Origin: JAFEBO01 sp036392375
Lineage (GTDB): Bacteria > Planctomycetota > Phycisphaerae > Phycisphaerales > UBA1924
DNA: 49,039 nt
Assembly: GCA_036392375.1 (NCBI GenBank)
Contig: DASVYC010000108.1
Coordinates: forward strand, 1 to 49,039
Reading direction: 5' to 3'
Below are positions 1 through 8,366 of this stretch, piece by piece. A program made the translations under genes and the position numbers. A model generated the notes under the pieces. It saw only the letters and a program-made list of their open reading frames with translations. It was not told the origin of the DNA and made no database searches. How positions within the stretch are numbered: the first letter of the stretch is position 1; the number at the start of each line of letters is the position of its first letter.

Positions 1-365
1 TAGTACGTCCATATGCCACGCCGGTACGGCACGCTCATGTCGGTCTGCTGCACGCGGGCGACCATTTCGTCGTACAGCGTCTGCTGCCGCTCACTGGTGT
101 GCGCCATCACGGCGTCGCAGTACGCGCGCTCCGCCTTGAGGTGCTCCATCACCTTGGGCCCCAGCACGGGGTCGTTGCGCTGGCGAAGCCAGAAGTACTC
201 GTCCTGGAGCGTCACGCCGTGGACAGTGGTCTCGCGCGGGATCTTCTCGGCGCGAGGAGGTGTCTGAGCGGCGGCGAGCGTGGCGACGCAGACAAGACCG
301 GATACGACCAGAGCGGCTTCGGAGTGCATGAAGGCAAGCATATCGGGAAGGTCGCATGTCTTCAT
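1..365 (-). CDS. Oligopeptidase B-like S9 peptidase (partial, N-terminal part)
   Basis: Only about 121 N-terminal residues are present; the gene runs off the left edge, so the catalytic domain is not visible. The translation begins with a hydrophobic stretch ending LAAAQ, a probable signal peptide. It then shows the order G-V-x-L-x-D-E-Y-F-W-L-R, a tyrosine-rich segment (AERAYCDAVM), L-Y-D-E-M-V-A-R-V-Q-Q-T-D and S-V-P-Y-R-R-G. This is the usual start of the oligopeptidase B/protease II beta-propeller (family S9A), which cleaves short peptides after basic residues. The start at 365 is favoured because its ATG overlaps the TGA of the upstream gene (ATGA) and has GGGAG just before it; internal ATGs at 341 and 329 are alternatives. 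It is probably exported and co-translated with the upstream zinc-ribbon membrane protein. Confidence in the family is high, in exact specificity lower. Confidence 0.82.
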   Translation of the reverse strand, partial: MKTCDLPDMLAFMHSEAALVVSGLVCVATLAAAQTPPRAEKIPRETTVHGVTLQDEYFWLRQRNDPVLGPKVMEHLKAERAYCDAVMAHTSERQQTLYDEMVARVQQTDMSVPYRRGIWTY

Positions 366-1051
366 TGCACTCCCGAGGCGCTCGCTCGCGAATACAAACC
401 GTTCACGCAAACAAGAAGCAGTACAACGGGGACAAGGACGGAATCGCAGTGCTCCGCGCTCGATGACGGCTGCATCGCGGCAAAGGCCCACATCGCCGCG
501 GTCAGGGATGCCCCCAGGAGAATCGTGGCGAGCATCAGGACGCGTCGCAGCGTCAACGCCTTGCTCACGGTCACCCTCGCGATGAACACACATCCAAGGA
601 CCGTCGCAAATACGGCACAGATCGGGTACGCCCAGATCTCGTCGGCAATAGTCCAACCGGTTGACCACTGATACCCACGCCACGCATATCGAGCCGCGAC
701 CGCCGGCGGTGGTATCCAGCCGAAAAGTAACAACGGCGAGAGCACGAGCAGCAAATCAACCCATCCGCCTTTGCTCGGACATCGGTGCGATATCGCGGGC
801 CCGTCGCGAGCGTCGGGTCCGGCGCCGCATTCGGGACACGCAGCGCACGGATCAAGTCCGTGGAGGTCATACCCGCACCGCCCGCAGCGTGGTTCGGGAA
901 TCAGGACTCGTCGTTCAGGATGCGTCAGAACAGAGCGAACGGCAATCGGGATCGCGATGCATGTCGCGAGGGCGACGAGCGGAGGAATCGGATTCGGAGC
1001 GGGTCGACACGCAACCGTCAACAGCGTTGGAATGGACAGAAGACCGTCCAT
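362..1051 (-). CDS. Zinc-ribbon multi-pass membrane protein of unknown function
   Basis: The protein has 229 residues. A hydrophobic segment near residues 22-42 is followed by a compact zinc-ribbon-like knuckle: C56-x2-C59 (CGRCGYDL) and C72-x2-C75 (CPECG). Three or so further hydrophobic segments follow (about 95-115, 140-165 and 175-225). A CGxCGYDLxGL...CPECG knuckle attached to membrane segments is common in planctomycete proteins of unknown function. Its TGA at 362-364 overlaps the ATG of the S9 peptidase (ATGA), so the two are very likely translated together. The start at 1051 is the first ATG of the frame and has only a weak ribosome-binding site. Function is not assigned. Confidence 0.75.
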   Translation of the reverse strand: MDGLLSIPTLLTVACRPAPNPIPPLVALATCIAIPIAVRSVLTHPERRVLIPEPRCGRCGYDLHGLDPCAACPECGAGPDARDGPAISHRCPSKGGWVDLLLVLSPLLLFGWIPPPAVAARYAWRGYQWSTGWTIADEIWAYPICAVFATVLGCVFIARVTVSKALTLRRVLMLATILLGASLTAAMWAFAAMQPSSSAEHCDSVLVPVVLLLVCVNGLYSRASASGVQ

Positions 1052-1104
1052 GCCTCACGCTTCGAAGGCTGTGTGTGTCCGGTTCGAGCGGAGTAGCCGG
1101 TTCT

Positions 1105-3351
1105 TTACTTCTTCACCGGCTTGCCCGTGAACACGCCGTTGGGCTGGATGAACTTGAGCTCGGTGACTGCGTCGCCCTCGAGCACGAACTGGACGCTGAA
1201 GCCTTCCATCTGCTTGAGCTTGAACGTGCGATTGCGAGCGGGGACGAGCTCGTAGAGCGGCTGACCGGGGAGCGCGGCGGTGAGGGTGCCGTCCTGCAGC
1301 GCGATGGTGCAGGGCTGCACGCCCATGATGAGATACTGGCCCGCGAGCCTGGCGAGGAACGCCTTGTCCTTCAGCTCGGGGTCGCCCTGGCGTTGGAAAA
1401 CGATCGGCGCGACGCTGGGCTCGAAGGCGCCTCGGACGCTGTCGATCTCGCCGTCGAGGCCGGTTCCGAACTGGAGCGTGAAGGACTCGAAGGTGCGATC
1501 GGCGTCGTTCTTGACACCCTTGAAGATGTCGTAGTGCCAGTGTTCGAGCGTCGTGGTGATGTTGTTGTAGGTGAACGCGAGAGCGCCGTCGCTGGTGGTC
1601 GTGATGGTGAGCGTGCCGTAGCCCGGATGGGTGTACGCGCCGGCGTACTCGCTGATCGGGTGCGAGTGCGGGGCGTTGGGCTTCTTGGTTTCGTTCAGCT
1701 TGGACTTGGCTTCGGTGCCCTGCTTGCGGGCCGCGTCGCGCTTGGTGAGGGCTTGACCGCTCCAGTCAACGGGATCGAGCTTGAGGATGCGGTCGATGGC
1801 GTGGCGGACGAGCAGGTCGCGGGTGGGCGTGCCGTTCATGTTGGTGAGCACGACGAAGCCCAGGTCGTCCTGCGGCAGCAGCGCGACCATCGAGGAGAAG
1901 CCGTCGATGTTGCCGCCATGATGCACGACGCGGCGGCCCCGGTAGACATCGACGAACCAACCCAGCGCGTAACCGACGGGCACGATCTCTGGAGTCTCCG
2001 AACTGCCGTCGCCGCGGGTCATCTGCGGCGTGTGCAGATCCTTCATGCTCCCGGCGCGGAGGATGCGCTTGCCCGCGGCCGGTCCGGAGAGCGACTCGGG
2101 CAGCTCGCCATCGCCCAGGTGCAGGATCACCCAGTTGGCCATTTCCTTGACCGAGGAGTTGATGGAGCCCGCGGGGCCCATGTTGACCAGCTCGCGGAAG
2201 TCCATCCGCTCGACCTTGAACGTGTCCGCGTCCTCGCGGTAGCCGAGCGAGAAATCCGGATCTGCCTGCATGTCCTTGAGCGTGAAGCCGCTCCGGTTCA
2301 TCCCCAGCGGCTTGAGGATGCGCTCGCGGACGTTGTCCTCCCAGGTCTTGCCGGTGAGTGTCTCGCCCACGACGCCGGCGGTGAGGAACATGAGGTTGTT
2401 GTACTGCCAGCGCTCGCGCAGATCCTTGTTGTTCTCCAGATAGGGCAGACGCTTCACAAGCTCCGTCCGCGGCAGGTCTGGAGCGCCGTACCAGAGCAAG
2501 TCGTGACGGGGCAGTCCCGAGCGGTGCGTGACCAGATCGCGTCCGGTCATGCGCTCGGTCAGCACGCGGTCGAACAGGCGGAACGACGGAAGATACGTCG
2601 TCACCGGCTTGTCCCAGTCGAACTTTCCATCGTCGGCGAGCGACGCGAGCACGAAGGTGGTGAAGGCCTTGGTGGACGAGCCGATCGGGAAGAGCGTGTT
2701 CTCCGAGACCGGGAGCTTCTTGTCGAGATCGCGGTAGCCAAAGCCCTTGGCGTAGACGACCCTGTTGCCCTTGACGATCGCGATCGCCAGTCCCGGGACC
2801 TGCCAGGCCTCGCGAGTCTTCTCAACGAGCTCGTCGAAGCCTTGCAACGCCGATGCGAGCGCGTCGTCGGGATCGCCGCGCTTGATCTCGAAGGGGAACT
2901 TGGCGGGCCCCTGCGTGAACTCGCCGCTGATGACGTTGGCGTCGGCGTTGAACGTGCCCTTGAACGTCGGGTTGCCGCCGATCGCGCCGGGGACTTCCTT
3001 GATGCGAAAGGTCGCGGTCGGTGGCGACGCCGCGGCGTCGATCGCGATGTTCTCGATCGCGAAGCCCTCGATTTTCTGCGAGGGGATCGCGATCGTGCCC
3101 TCGCTTTCGGACGTGAAACGCAGGACGAACTCCAGCGGCGATCCGGGAATCTTCACCGACCCCGCCCACGTTCCCTTGAGCTGCGGCCCGGCGACCGCCA
3201 ACGCGGCGGCCGCGGCGGTTGAGGTCCACAGCCCCGACACGATTCCGATCGGCAGTGCAAAAGCCAATCCCGGCAGCGCCAGCGCACCGCTGAGCATCCG
3301 AGTCATCGCCGCATGTGAAGGAATCCGGTTGAGGTGTGTGTCCATGATCAT
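1105..3351 (-). CDS. Exported serine hydrolase, beta-lactamase/penicillin-binding protein fold
   Basis: This 748-residue protein has an N-terminal hydrophobic region (about 20-55) that suggests export. A beta-rich domain follows at about 58-160 (K-G-T-W-A-G-S-V), of the type often found ahead of such hydrolases. The serine hydrolase domain, about 170-530, carries S225-x-x-K228 (GSSTK), the tyrosine motif Y317-x-N319 and a late HHGGNIDG, matching class C beta-lactamase/D-alanyl carboxypeptidase-type enzymes. The C-terminal about 200 residues resemble DUF3471 (EYAGAYTHPGYG...). The start at 3351 (M-I-M-D) is preceded by AGAGAAG; the frame opens further upstream but without a better signal. Homologues include esterases, peptidases and amidases, so the substrate cannot be given; a beta-lactamase role should not be assumed. 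The gene stands alone, followed by a 53-nt gap. Confidence 0.88.
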   Translation of the reverse strand: MIMDTHLNRIPSHAAMTRMLSGALALPGLAFALPIGIVSGLWTSTAAAAALAVAGPQLKGTWAGSVKIPGSPLEFVLRFTSESEGTIAIPSQKIEGFAIENIAIDAAASPPTATFRIKEVPGAIGGNPTFKGTFNADANVISGEFTQGPAKFPFEIKRGDPDDALASALQGFDELVEKTREAWQVPGLAIAIVKGNRVVYAKGFGYRDLDKKLPVSENTLFPIGSSTKAFTTFVLASLADDGKFDWDKPVTTYLPSFRLFDRVLTERMTGRDLVTHRSGLPRHDLLWYGAPDLPRTELVKRLPYLENNKDLRERWQYNNLMFLTAGVVGETLTGKTWEDNVRERILKPLGMNRSGFTLKDMQADPDFSLGYREDADTFKVERMDFRELVNMGPAGSINSSVKEMANWVILHLGDGELPESLSGPAAGKRILRAGSMKDLHTPQMTRGDGSSETPEIVPVGYALGWFVDVYRGRRVVHHGGNIDGFSSMVALLPQDDLGFVVLTNMNGTPTRDLLVRHAIDRILKLDPVDWSGQALTKRDAARKQGTEAKSKLNETKKPNAPHSHPISEYAGAYTHPGYGTLTITTTSDGALAFTYNNITTTLEHWHYDIFKGVKNDADRTFESFTLQFGTGLDGEIDSVRGAFEPSVAPIVFQRQGDPELKDKAFLARLAGQYLIMGVQPCTIALQDGTLTAALPGQPLYELVPARNRTFKLKQMEGFSVQFVLEGDAVTELKFIQPNGVFTGKPVKK

Positions 3352-3435
3352 GGCTTCTCTTTGGTGAAAGAGTTCGGGATGTTTCAATATACCGCTTCCT
3401 GTCGGCGTGGTGGCGGCCCCGGTCAGCAAAGAGAA

Positions 3436-3457
3436 CCGCCCGGCGCGAGCCGGGCGG
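3436..3457 (-). terminator. Stem-loop terminator after the ENIGWIN-repeat gene
   Basis: A perfect 9-bp GC stem (CCGCCCGGC / GCCGGGCGG) closes a 4-nt loop. On the minus strand it is followed by TTCTCTTT. It lies 33 nt beyond the stop of the gene ending at 3490, consistent with an intrinsic terminator for that transcript. Confidence 0.6.
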
Positions 3458-3489
3458 CGAGGGGAACGCAGGGAGGCGAGGGGGGCGGC

Positions 3490-4185
3490 TTACGGGCACA
3501 GCACAGCGTCGTATGCGACGCTAAAGATCTGGAAATCCAGGTCTTCCACGGCGTTATCGCCGTTGAAATCGGCCGGGCAGCCCGAGGGCATCGACGGGTC
3601 GTCGCACAGCACGGTGTCGTACGCCACGACGAAGATCTGGAAATCGAGATCGTCCACAAAGCCGTCCGCGTTCAGATCGCACGGGCAGCCGGGCCCGATT
3701 CCGACGAACACGTTGGCATCATCGAGGTTGATCCAGCCGATGTTCTCACCCCAGGCGTAACCCCGGAGGCGGCTGGCTAGAAAGTCGATGCGTGATGGTT
3801 GAGCGGGCGTGGCGAGGGCGCCGCCGCTGAAGTTGATCCAGCCGATGTTCTCGCCCCACGCGAAGCCGCTGAGCTGCCCCGCGGCGTTGGCATTGACACC
3901 GAAGTTGGTGTTGTTGGTGTTGGCGTACGGGCCGTCGCCGTTGCCGAGGTTGATCCAACCACAGTTCTCGCTCCAGACAAACCCGCGGAAGAAACCGCCG
4001 GCGGGCCTGACGAAGAACTTCGCGCCCCGGCTGCCCGCGGGCGATCCCGCGTCGGCCCAGTTCAGAAACCCGATGTTCTCCGCCCAGGCGAACTTGTTGG
4101 GCGGGACCACACGGAAGGACTGGGCGCTCGCGGCCACGGGAGCGGCCGACAGCGCGATCAGGCAGGTGGCAACGGATCGTTTCAT
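3490..4185 (-). CDS. Exported protein with ENIGWIN repeats and a doubled dockerin-like C-terminus
   Basis: The protein has 231 residues. A signal peptide (MKRSVATC...AASAQ) is followed by at least four copies of an aromatic motif: AWAENIGFLNW, VWSENCGWINL, AWGENIGWINF and AWGENIGWINL. Two dockerin-like/EF-hand-type loops follow: C-D-L-N-A-D-G-F-V-D-D-L-D-F, then C-P-A-D-F-N-G-D-N-A-V-E-D-L-D-F. The protein ends AYDAVLCP. The same C-terminal arrangement occurs in two other proteins here (33455-34324 and 42689-44641). The start at 4185 has GAGGA at good spacing; an upstream in-frame ATG at 4230 would bury the signal peptide. The repeats are probably surface-exposed and the C-terminus may be a calcium-binding or sorting module; both are inferences. 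Biological function is unknown. Confidence 0.85.
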   Translation of the reverse strand: MKRSVATCLIALSAAPVAASAQSFRVVPPNKFAWAENIGFLNWADAGSPAGSRGAKFFVRPAGGFFRGFVWSENCGWINLGNGDGPYANTNNTNFGVNANAAGQLSGFAWGENIGWINFSGGALATPAQPSRIDFLASRLRGYAWGENIGWINLDDANVFVGIGPGCPCDLNADGFVDDLDFQIFVVAYDTVLCDDPSMPSGCPADFNGDNAVEDLDFQIFSVAYDAVLCP

Positions 4186-4295
4186 GGAGGTCCTCGCGGA
4201 CAGAATACCGAAACAGGCGCGTTTCGCCAAGCAAAAGCCGGAAGATGCTGTGGACTGGTGGAAGGAAGTTCTCCGAGATCCCGAACGGATATCGG

Positions 4296-5516
4296 TTAGT
4301 AGAGAATGTTCGCGGTCGGGTCGGTCGAACCCATGCCCGCTCCACCGGTGCTGCCGTCGATCTGAGGCGAGAGCGTCCCGATCGAGATCGGCCCGACCCG
4401 GTTGCCGGACGCCAGCTCGAAATGCTTGGTGTTCTGGCTGAGCTCGTTGGAGTAGATGGCGTTGCCGCCGTTGTTTGCCTTGATGCCCTTGTCGCAGTTG
4501 ACGACGGTGTTGCCGCGAACATTGGCCCGACCGATCACACCCGAGACCAGGATACCGACCGATGCTCCGGCGTTGCCGCGGACGTTGCGGACGACGTTGT
4601 TGGTGGCCTGACAGAGATCGCCGATCCAGATGCCGGCGCTCGGCAGCAACGCGGCGTCGCCGCTAATGGTGTTGCCCTCGACGCGGGCGGAGCCGGTGCC
4701 GGTGGCGGCGATGCCGAGGTTTGTGAACGAGGACACGACGCATCCCTCGATGAGCGCGCCATCGTTTCCCACGCCCACAGAGATGGTGATGCCGATGTCA
4801 ACGTCGCTGACGACGCAGTCTCGGACCACGCTCCCACGTCCGCCCACGGTCAAGCCGACCTGTCCGCCGCGGTGATCGCAGCGCTCGATGAGGCCCGCGC
4901 TGTCCACGTCCACGCCGGTGCTCTGAACCCGCAGCTTGCTATCGCGAATCGTGACGCCGACGCCGCCCACGATGCCGGAGTTGACGCCGTCGATGGTGAC
5001 GCCGCTGATGGTGGCGTCGCCAGCGACCTCGATGCCGACCTCGCTCTGGCCCGTGATGATGACGCCTTCGATCACCGCACCGGTGGGCGATGCCGCCGGC
5101 GACTGCCCTTCCAGCTCGATCCCGCGGTTGCTCCAGTTGTCGATCGTGCCGTTGCGGATGACGATACCGCGGTACGGACCCGCGGCCACGATGCCGGTGT
5201 TGCTCCCATTCACACCCTGAAGCGTGAACCCGTTCAGATCGATGGTGACATGCGAGCACGCGATCTCGATGCCGTCCTTGCTGGCTTGGCCGGTGATGTT
5301 GCCAGCGAGGTAATACGAGCCCGGCTGCGTGATCTTGTAGACGCTGGGCGTGCCGTCCGCGTCGCCCGGCGTGTTTACGGCGTTGATCGCGATTCGAGGC
5401 TCGGGGCCCGGTGTCGAAGCGACCGGACCCGCGGGCGGCATCAACGGCCCCGCCGACGCGATCCCCGCGGACAGAAGCAGGCACGAGACGGCGGTTCGAT
5501 CGATCGGACGACGCAT
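4296..5516 (-). CDS. Secreted right-handed beta-helix repeat protein (paralogue A)
   Basis: This 406-residue protein has a signal peptide ending near IASAG. Its conserved head reads GPLMPPAGPV, then PRIAINAVNTPG, YKITQPGSYYLAGNI and VTIDLNGFTLQG. The remainder is short beta-strand repeats of the type GVTI, GAVIEGV, VRDCVVSDV and RVEGNTIS, typical of right-handed parallel beta-helix (NosD/PbH1-type) folds. The C-terminus ends ANILY with no dockerin-like module. The next gene upstream (5631-6968) encodes a paralogue with the same head and fold, suggesting duplication. The start at 5516 has AAAGGAAAG upstream. Catalytic residues of polysaccharide lyases could not be identified, so an adhesin or structural role is as likely as an enzymatic one. 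Confidence 0.85.
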   Translation of the reverse strand: MRRPIDRTAVSCLLLSAGIASAGPLMPPAGPVASTPGPEPRIAINAVNTPGDADGTPSVYKITQPGSYYLAGNITGQASKDGIEIACSHVTIDLNGFTLQGVNGSNTGIVAAGPYRGIVIRNGTIDNWSNRGIELEGQSPAASPTGAVIEGVIITGQSEVGIEVAGDATISGVTIDGVNSGIVGGVGVTIRDSKLRVQSTGVDVDSAGLIERCDHRGGQVGLTVGGRGSVVRDCVVSDVDIGITISVGVGNDGALIEGCVVSSFTNLGIAATGTGSARVEGNTISGDAALLPSAGIWIGDLCQATNNVVRNVRGNAGASVGILVSGVIGRANVRGNTVVNCDKGIKANNGGNAIYSNELSQNTKHFELASGNRVGPISIGTLSPQIDGSTGGAGMGSTDPTANILY

Positions 5517-5630
5517 GGCACTTTCCTTTCAGGTGAAGCCGCGGGGCGGCACAATGAGTGCGTCGGGGCCATCAAGCGCGGCTGATGCGATCGAGCATTC
5601 CGGGCGAGAATCCCGCACGATCCAACGCAT

Positions 5631-6968
5631 TCAATACTTGAAGTTCGCGAACGAATTGCTGGTCGTGATGGTCGCGCCGGCGGTGACGTCGAAGATCTGC
5701 CCGATGGCGTTGTTGCCCGAGGAGACGAAGTCGTTCGCGCCCGTGGCGGCGGGGTTGTTGGAAGCGGTGTTGCGGACCACGATCGCACCGCCGGCGACGC
5801 TGATACCCGTCGCGTTGTTGGTGACCGTGTTGCCCTCGACGCGCGTGTTGCCGGACCCCGTCACGAGGATGCCGGCCCCGGTGTTGTTGTAGCACGAGTT
5901 GTTGAGGATCACGCACGCGTTGGAGGCTCGGATCCCGTCGATGCCGTTGCCCCGGAACGTGGAGCCGGTGATCGTGGAGCCGCTTGTGACGAGGGCGCCG
6001 TGCTGCCCATTGGAGAACGCGTTGCAGTTGGCGATGGTGGTGGAGTTGGTGAATGAGAAGCCGTGGGCGCCGTTCTCGCTGGAGGTGCAACCGGTGAAAA
6101 CGTTGCCGTCGCCGTCGCCGCGGAAGCCCGAGCCTCCGTTGCCGCGGGCGGTGCAGTTCTCGAACGCTCCGCCGCCGTCGCATTCAAAGCCCGAGTCGAG
6201 CTGGCTGTTGATCGCGGTGCAGTTGCTGAACGCGGCGCCCGCGCCCACATTGAAGCCTGCGCCGTTGGCCCCACCGTTGTCGGCAAGGCAGTTTGAGAAG
6301 ACCGACCCTGCGCCGGCGCGGAACTCATCGCCGCCGTTGGTGCGGGCGATGCAGGCGATCACGACGACGTCGCTCCCGAGCAAGAAGCCGTGGGAACCAT
6401 TGTCCGACGCGGAGCAGTTTTCGAGCTGGGAGCGGTCGCCGATGCCGAAACCCGTTCCGGTGTTGTTCCGCGCGGTGACGCCGGAAAGGCGCACCCCGCT
6501 CACTGTTGACTGCGAGAGCACCCCGGCGCCACCGCCGCCCCGCACGGTGCCGTTCTTGATCGTGACGTTGCCGCGAGGGTCGACGGACGGGTTGGTCGAA
6601 TCACCGGCAACGAGGATCACCGCGCTGGTGCTTCCGGCCAGACCCTCGACGGTGAAGCCGTTGAGATCGAGCGTGACGTTGTTGGCGTAGATGCCGATCG
6701 CGTTCTTGCTGCCAACCGCCGTGACATTGCCGGTCAGATAGTACGACCCGGGCGCGGTGATCTTGTAGACCGCCGTCGTGCCGGCACCCGGGGTGTTGGT
6801 CTCGTTCACCGCGATCCGGGGCTCGACCTCGCTCAAGGTCTTGTAACTCGCACCGACCGGCCCCGCGGGCGGCGACAGCGGCCCGGCCATCACCCGGACC
6901 GCCAGCACAGCGGCGATCACAACGGCTCCGAAGACTCGGCATTTCAGCAAGCGGGCGTGCATATGCAT
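5631..6968 (-). CDS. Secreted right-handed beta-helix repeat protein (paralogue B)
   Basis: This 445-residue protein has a signal peptide (to about MAG). Its head is shared with the downstream paralogue: GPLSPPAGPV, PRIAVNETNTPG, YKITAPGSYYLTGNV and VTLDLNGFTVEG. The body is a regular series of about 22-residue repeats rich in F-x-N-C-x-A and N-G-x-x-G-F (ENCSASDNGSHGF, SNCLADNGGANGAGF, ENCTARGNGGSGF), a clear parallel beta-helix signature. The C-terminus ends SFANFKY, resembling but not identical to that of paralogue A. The start at 6968 has GGAG six bases upstream. Gene order and sequence suggest tandem duplication followed by divergence of the repeat tract. The ligand or substrate is unknown. 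Confidence 0.87.
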   Translation of the reverse strand: MHMHARLLKCRVFGAVVIAAVLAVRVMAGPLSPPAGPVGASYKTLSEVEPRIAVNETNTPGAGTTAVYKITAPGSYYLTGNVTAVGSKNAIGIYANNVTLDLNGFTVEGLAGSTSAVILVAGDSTNPSVDPRGNVTIKNGTVRGGGGAGVLSQSTVSGVRLSGVTARNNTGTGFGIGDRSQLENCSASDNGSHGFLLGSDVVVIACIARTNGGDEFRAGAGSVFSNCLADNGGANGAGFNVGAGAAFSNCTAINSQLDSGFECDGGGAFENCTARGNGGSGFRGDGDGNVFTGCTSSENGAHGFSFTNSTTIANCNAFSNGQHGALVTSGSTITGSTFRGNGIDGIRASNACVILNNSCYNNTGAGILVTGSGNTRVEGNTVTNNATGISVAGGAIVVRNTASNNPAATGANDFVSSGNNAIGQIFDVTAGATITTSNSFANFKY

Positions 6969-7205
6969 GGCATTCTCCGTATGTCGCCGTGCGCCATCGC
7001 AGACTCCGGTGGCTACTCCGCACCGCCTCCGCTCTCAAAGTAAGTCAGTTCTCACCCCTTCCCGCCGACGCGTTGCGCCCAACCATCAGGGGAACCCACT
7101 AGGAACTCAAGGGGAACTCAGGTTCTCGGAACGCATCTAAACACTGCCCCGCGGCGACTCCATGGCGCCGCGTCACCCCGCCTCGTGACCCTCCAGGAGC
7201 CTCCC

Positions 7206-8201
7206 GTGCATCCAGCCGCCCGCGTCGCGTCGCCTGTTGTTCTTGCCCTCGGCCTCTTCATGTCGTGCCCGGTTCTGGCGGCGAGCGCCCCGGCCCCCGC
7301 CGCGGTCGAGACCGGGTCGCTCCGCATCGGGTCCCCGGCCCCCGCGATCGTCGCCTCCAAGTGGATCAAGGGCGAGCCCGTGACGACGTTCGAATCGGGC
7401 AAGGTGTACATCGTCGAGTTCTGGGCGACGTGGTGCGCCCCGTGCATCGCCGCGATGCCGCACCTGCGTGACGTGCAGGAAAAGCACCGCGCCGACGGCG
7501 TGCAGGTGATCAGCGTGACCGCCGGCGACCCGGCCAACACCCTTGACAAGGTCGAGCGTTTCGTCACCCGCAAGGGCGACGGCATGAACTACCCCGTCGC
7601 CTTCGATCAAGGCAAGACCACATACGACGCCTACCTCAAGGGCACCGCACGCTCGGGGATCCCGGCGACGTTCATCGTCGATCGCCAGGGCCGCCTGGCC
7701 TGGGTCGGCCTTCCCAAGGACCTGGACGAGCCGCTCGCTTCGGTGCTCGCGGGGACGTGGGATCTGGAACGTGCGGCCAAGGAATTCGACGCCAAGCTCG
7801 CACGCGACATCCGCAGCGCCAAGTGGTACGACGCGGTCGCCGCCAAGGATGCCGCCGCGCTCGAGCCCCTCGCGGCGGACATCCTCGCGTCGTATCACGA
7901 CGACGTCGAAGCGCTGACATCCCATTGCTGGGCGGTGCTCGCCAATTCCAAGGACTTACGCCTGGCCGACCATCCCAAGCTGCTCGAAGCGGTCACGAGA
8001 GGTATCGAGCGGGCGAACACGCTGCGTCCCGCACCCCACGCCTACACCCTCAATGCGCTGGCACGGGCGCGGTTTCTCGCGGGCAAGCGGGATGAGGCCG
8101 TCGCGCTGGTGAAGAAGGCGCTGGAGGTCGGTGCGGACGAGGGGGATTACCTGACCGGCTATCTCAAGGGGTTTCTGGCTGAGTACGAGTCCGCCCAGTA
8201 A
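7206..8201 (+). CDS. TlpA-like thioredoxin-fold protein, first of three tandem paralogues
   Basis: This 331-residue protein starts at GTG 7206, chosen because AGGAG lies six bases upstream; an in-frame GTG at 7185 lacks such a site. A signal peptide (VVLALGLFMSCPVLAAS) is followed by a redoxin/TlpA domain at about 38-185 with F-W-A-T-W-C77-A-P-C80 and a cis-proline region (SGIPATFIVD). The C-terminal about 140 residues are alpha-helical, perhaps TPR-like (NALARARFLAGKRDEAVALVKKALE). TlpA-type proteins reduce or exchange disulfides of exported proteins. Two homologues follow in the same orientation. Export and the redox motif are seen directly; the partner is unknown. Confidence 0.87.
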   Translation: MHPAARVASPVVLALGLFMSCPVLAASAPAPAAVETGSLRIGSPAPAIVASKWIKGEPVTTFESGKVYIVEFWATWCAPCIAAMPHLRDVQEKHRADGVQVISVTAGDPANTLDKVERFVTRKGDGMNYPVAFDQGKTTYDAYLKGTARSGIPATFIVDRQGRLAWVGLPKDLDEPLASVLAGTWDLERAAKEFDAKLARDIRSAKWYDAVAAKDAAALEPLAADILASYHDDVEALTSHCWAVLANSKDLRLADHPKLLEAVTRGIERANTLRPAPHAYTLNALARARFLAGKRDEAVALVKKALEVGADEGDYLTGYLKGFLAEYESAQ

Positions 8202-8366
8202 CCGAACAGACCCGCACGCCAGGAGCGGTTTGGCCGATCAGAAGTTTGAACCGTTCGCCTGTGGGAGGCGTCTGATATGCTGCAGATCGTCTGCAGGCCG
8301 CCCAGCCGCGCTTGTGCATCCTCAACCGCGCACTTTGTGATCGCGTCCCAACGAAGGAGTCTCCGC

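Noticed and set aside
661..3222. A long plus-strand open frame of about 850 codons
   Set aside because: It is antisense to the serine hydrolase and zinc-ribbon genes; its composition (Val/Glu/Arg/Asp-rich, no fold motifs) is that of a GC-rich shadow frame.
1105..3351. Annotation as a beta-lactamase resistance gene
   Set aside because: SxxK/YxN/HGG motifs define a wide serine hydrolase family; the extra domains and size point away from a resistance enzyme.
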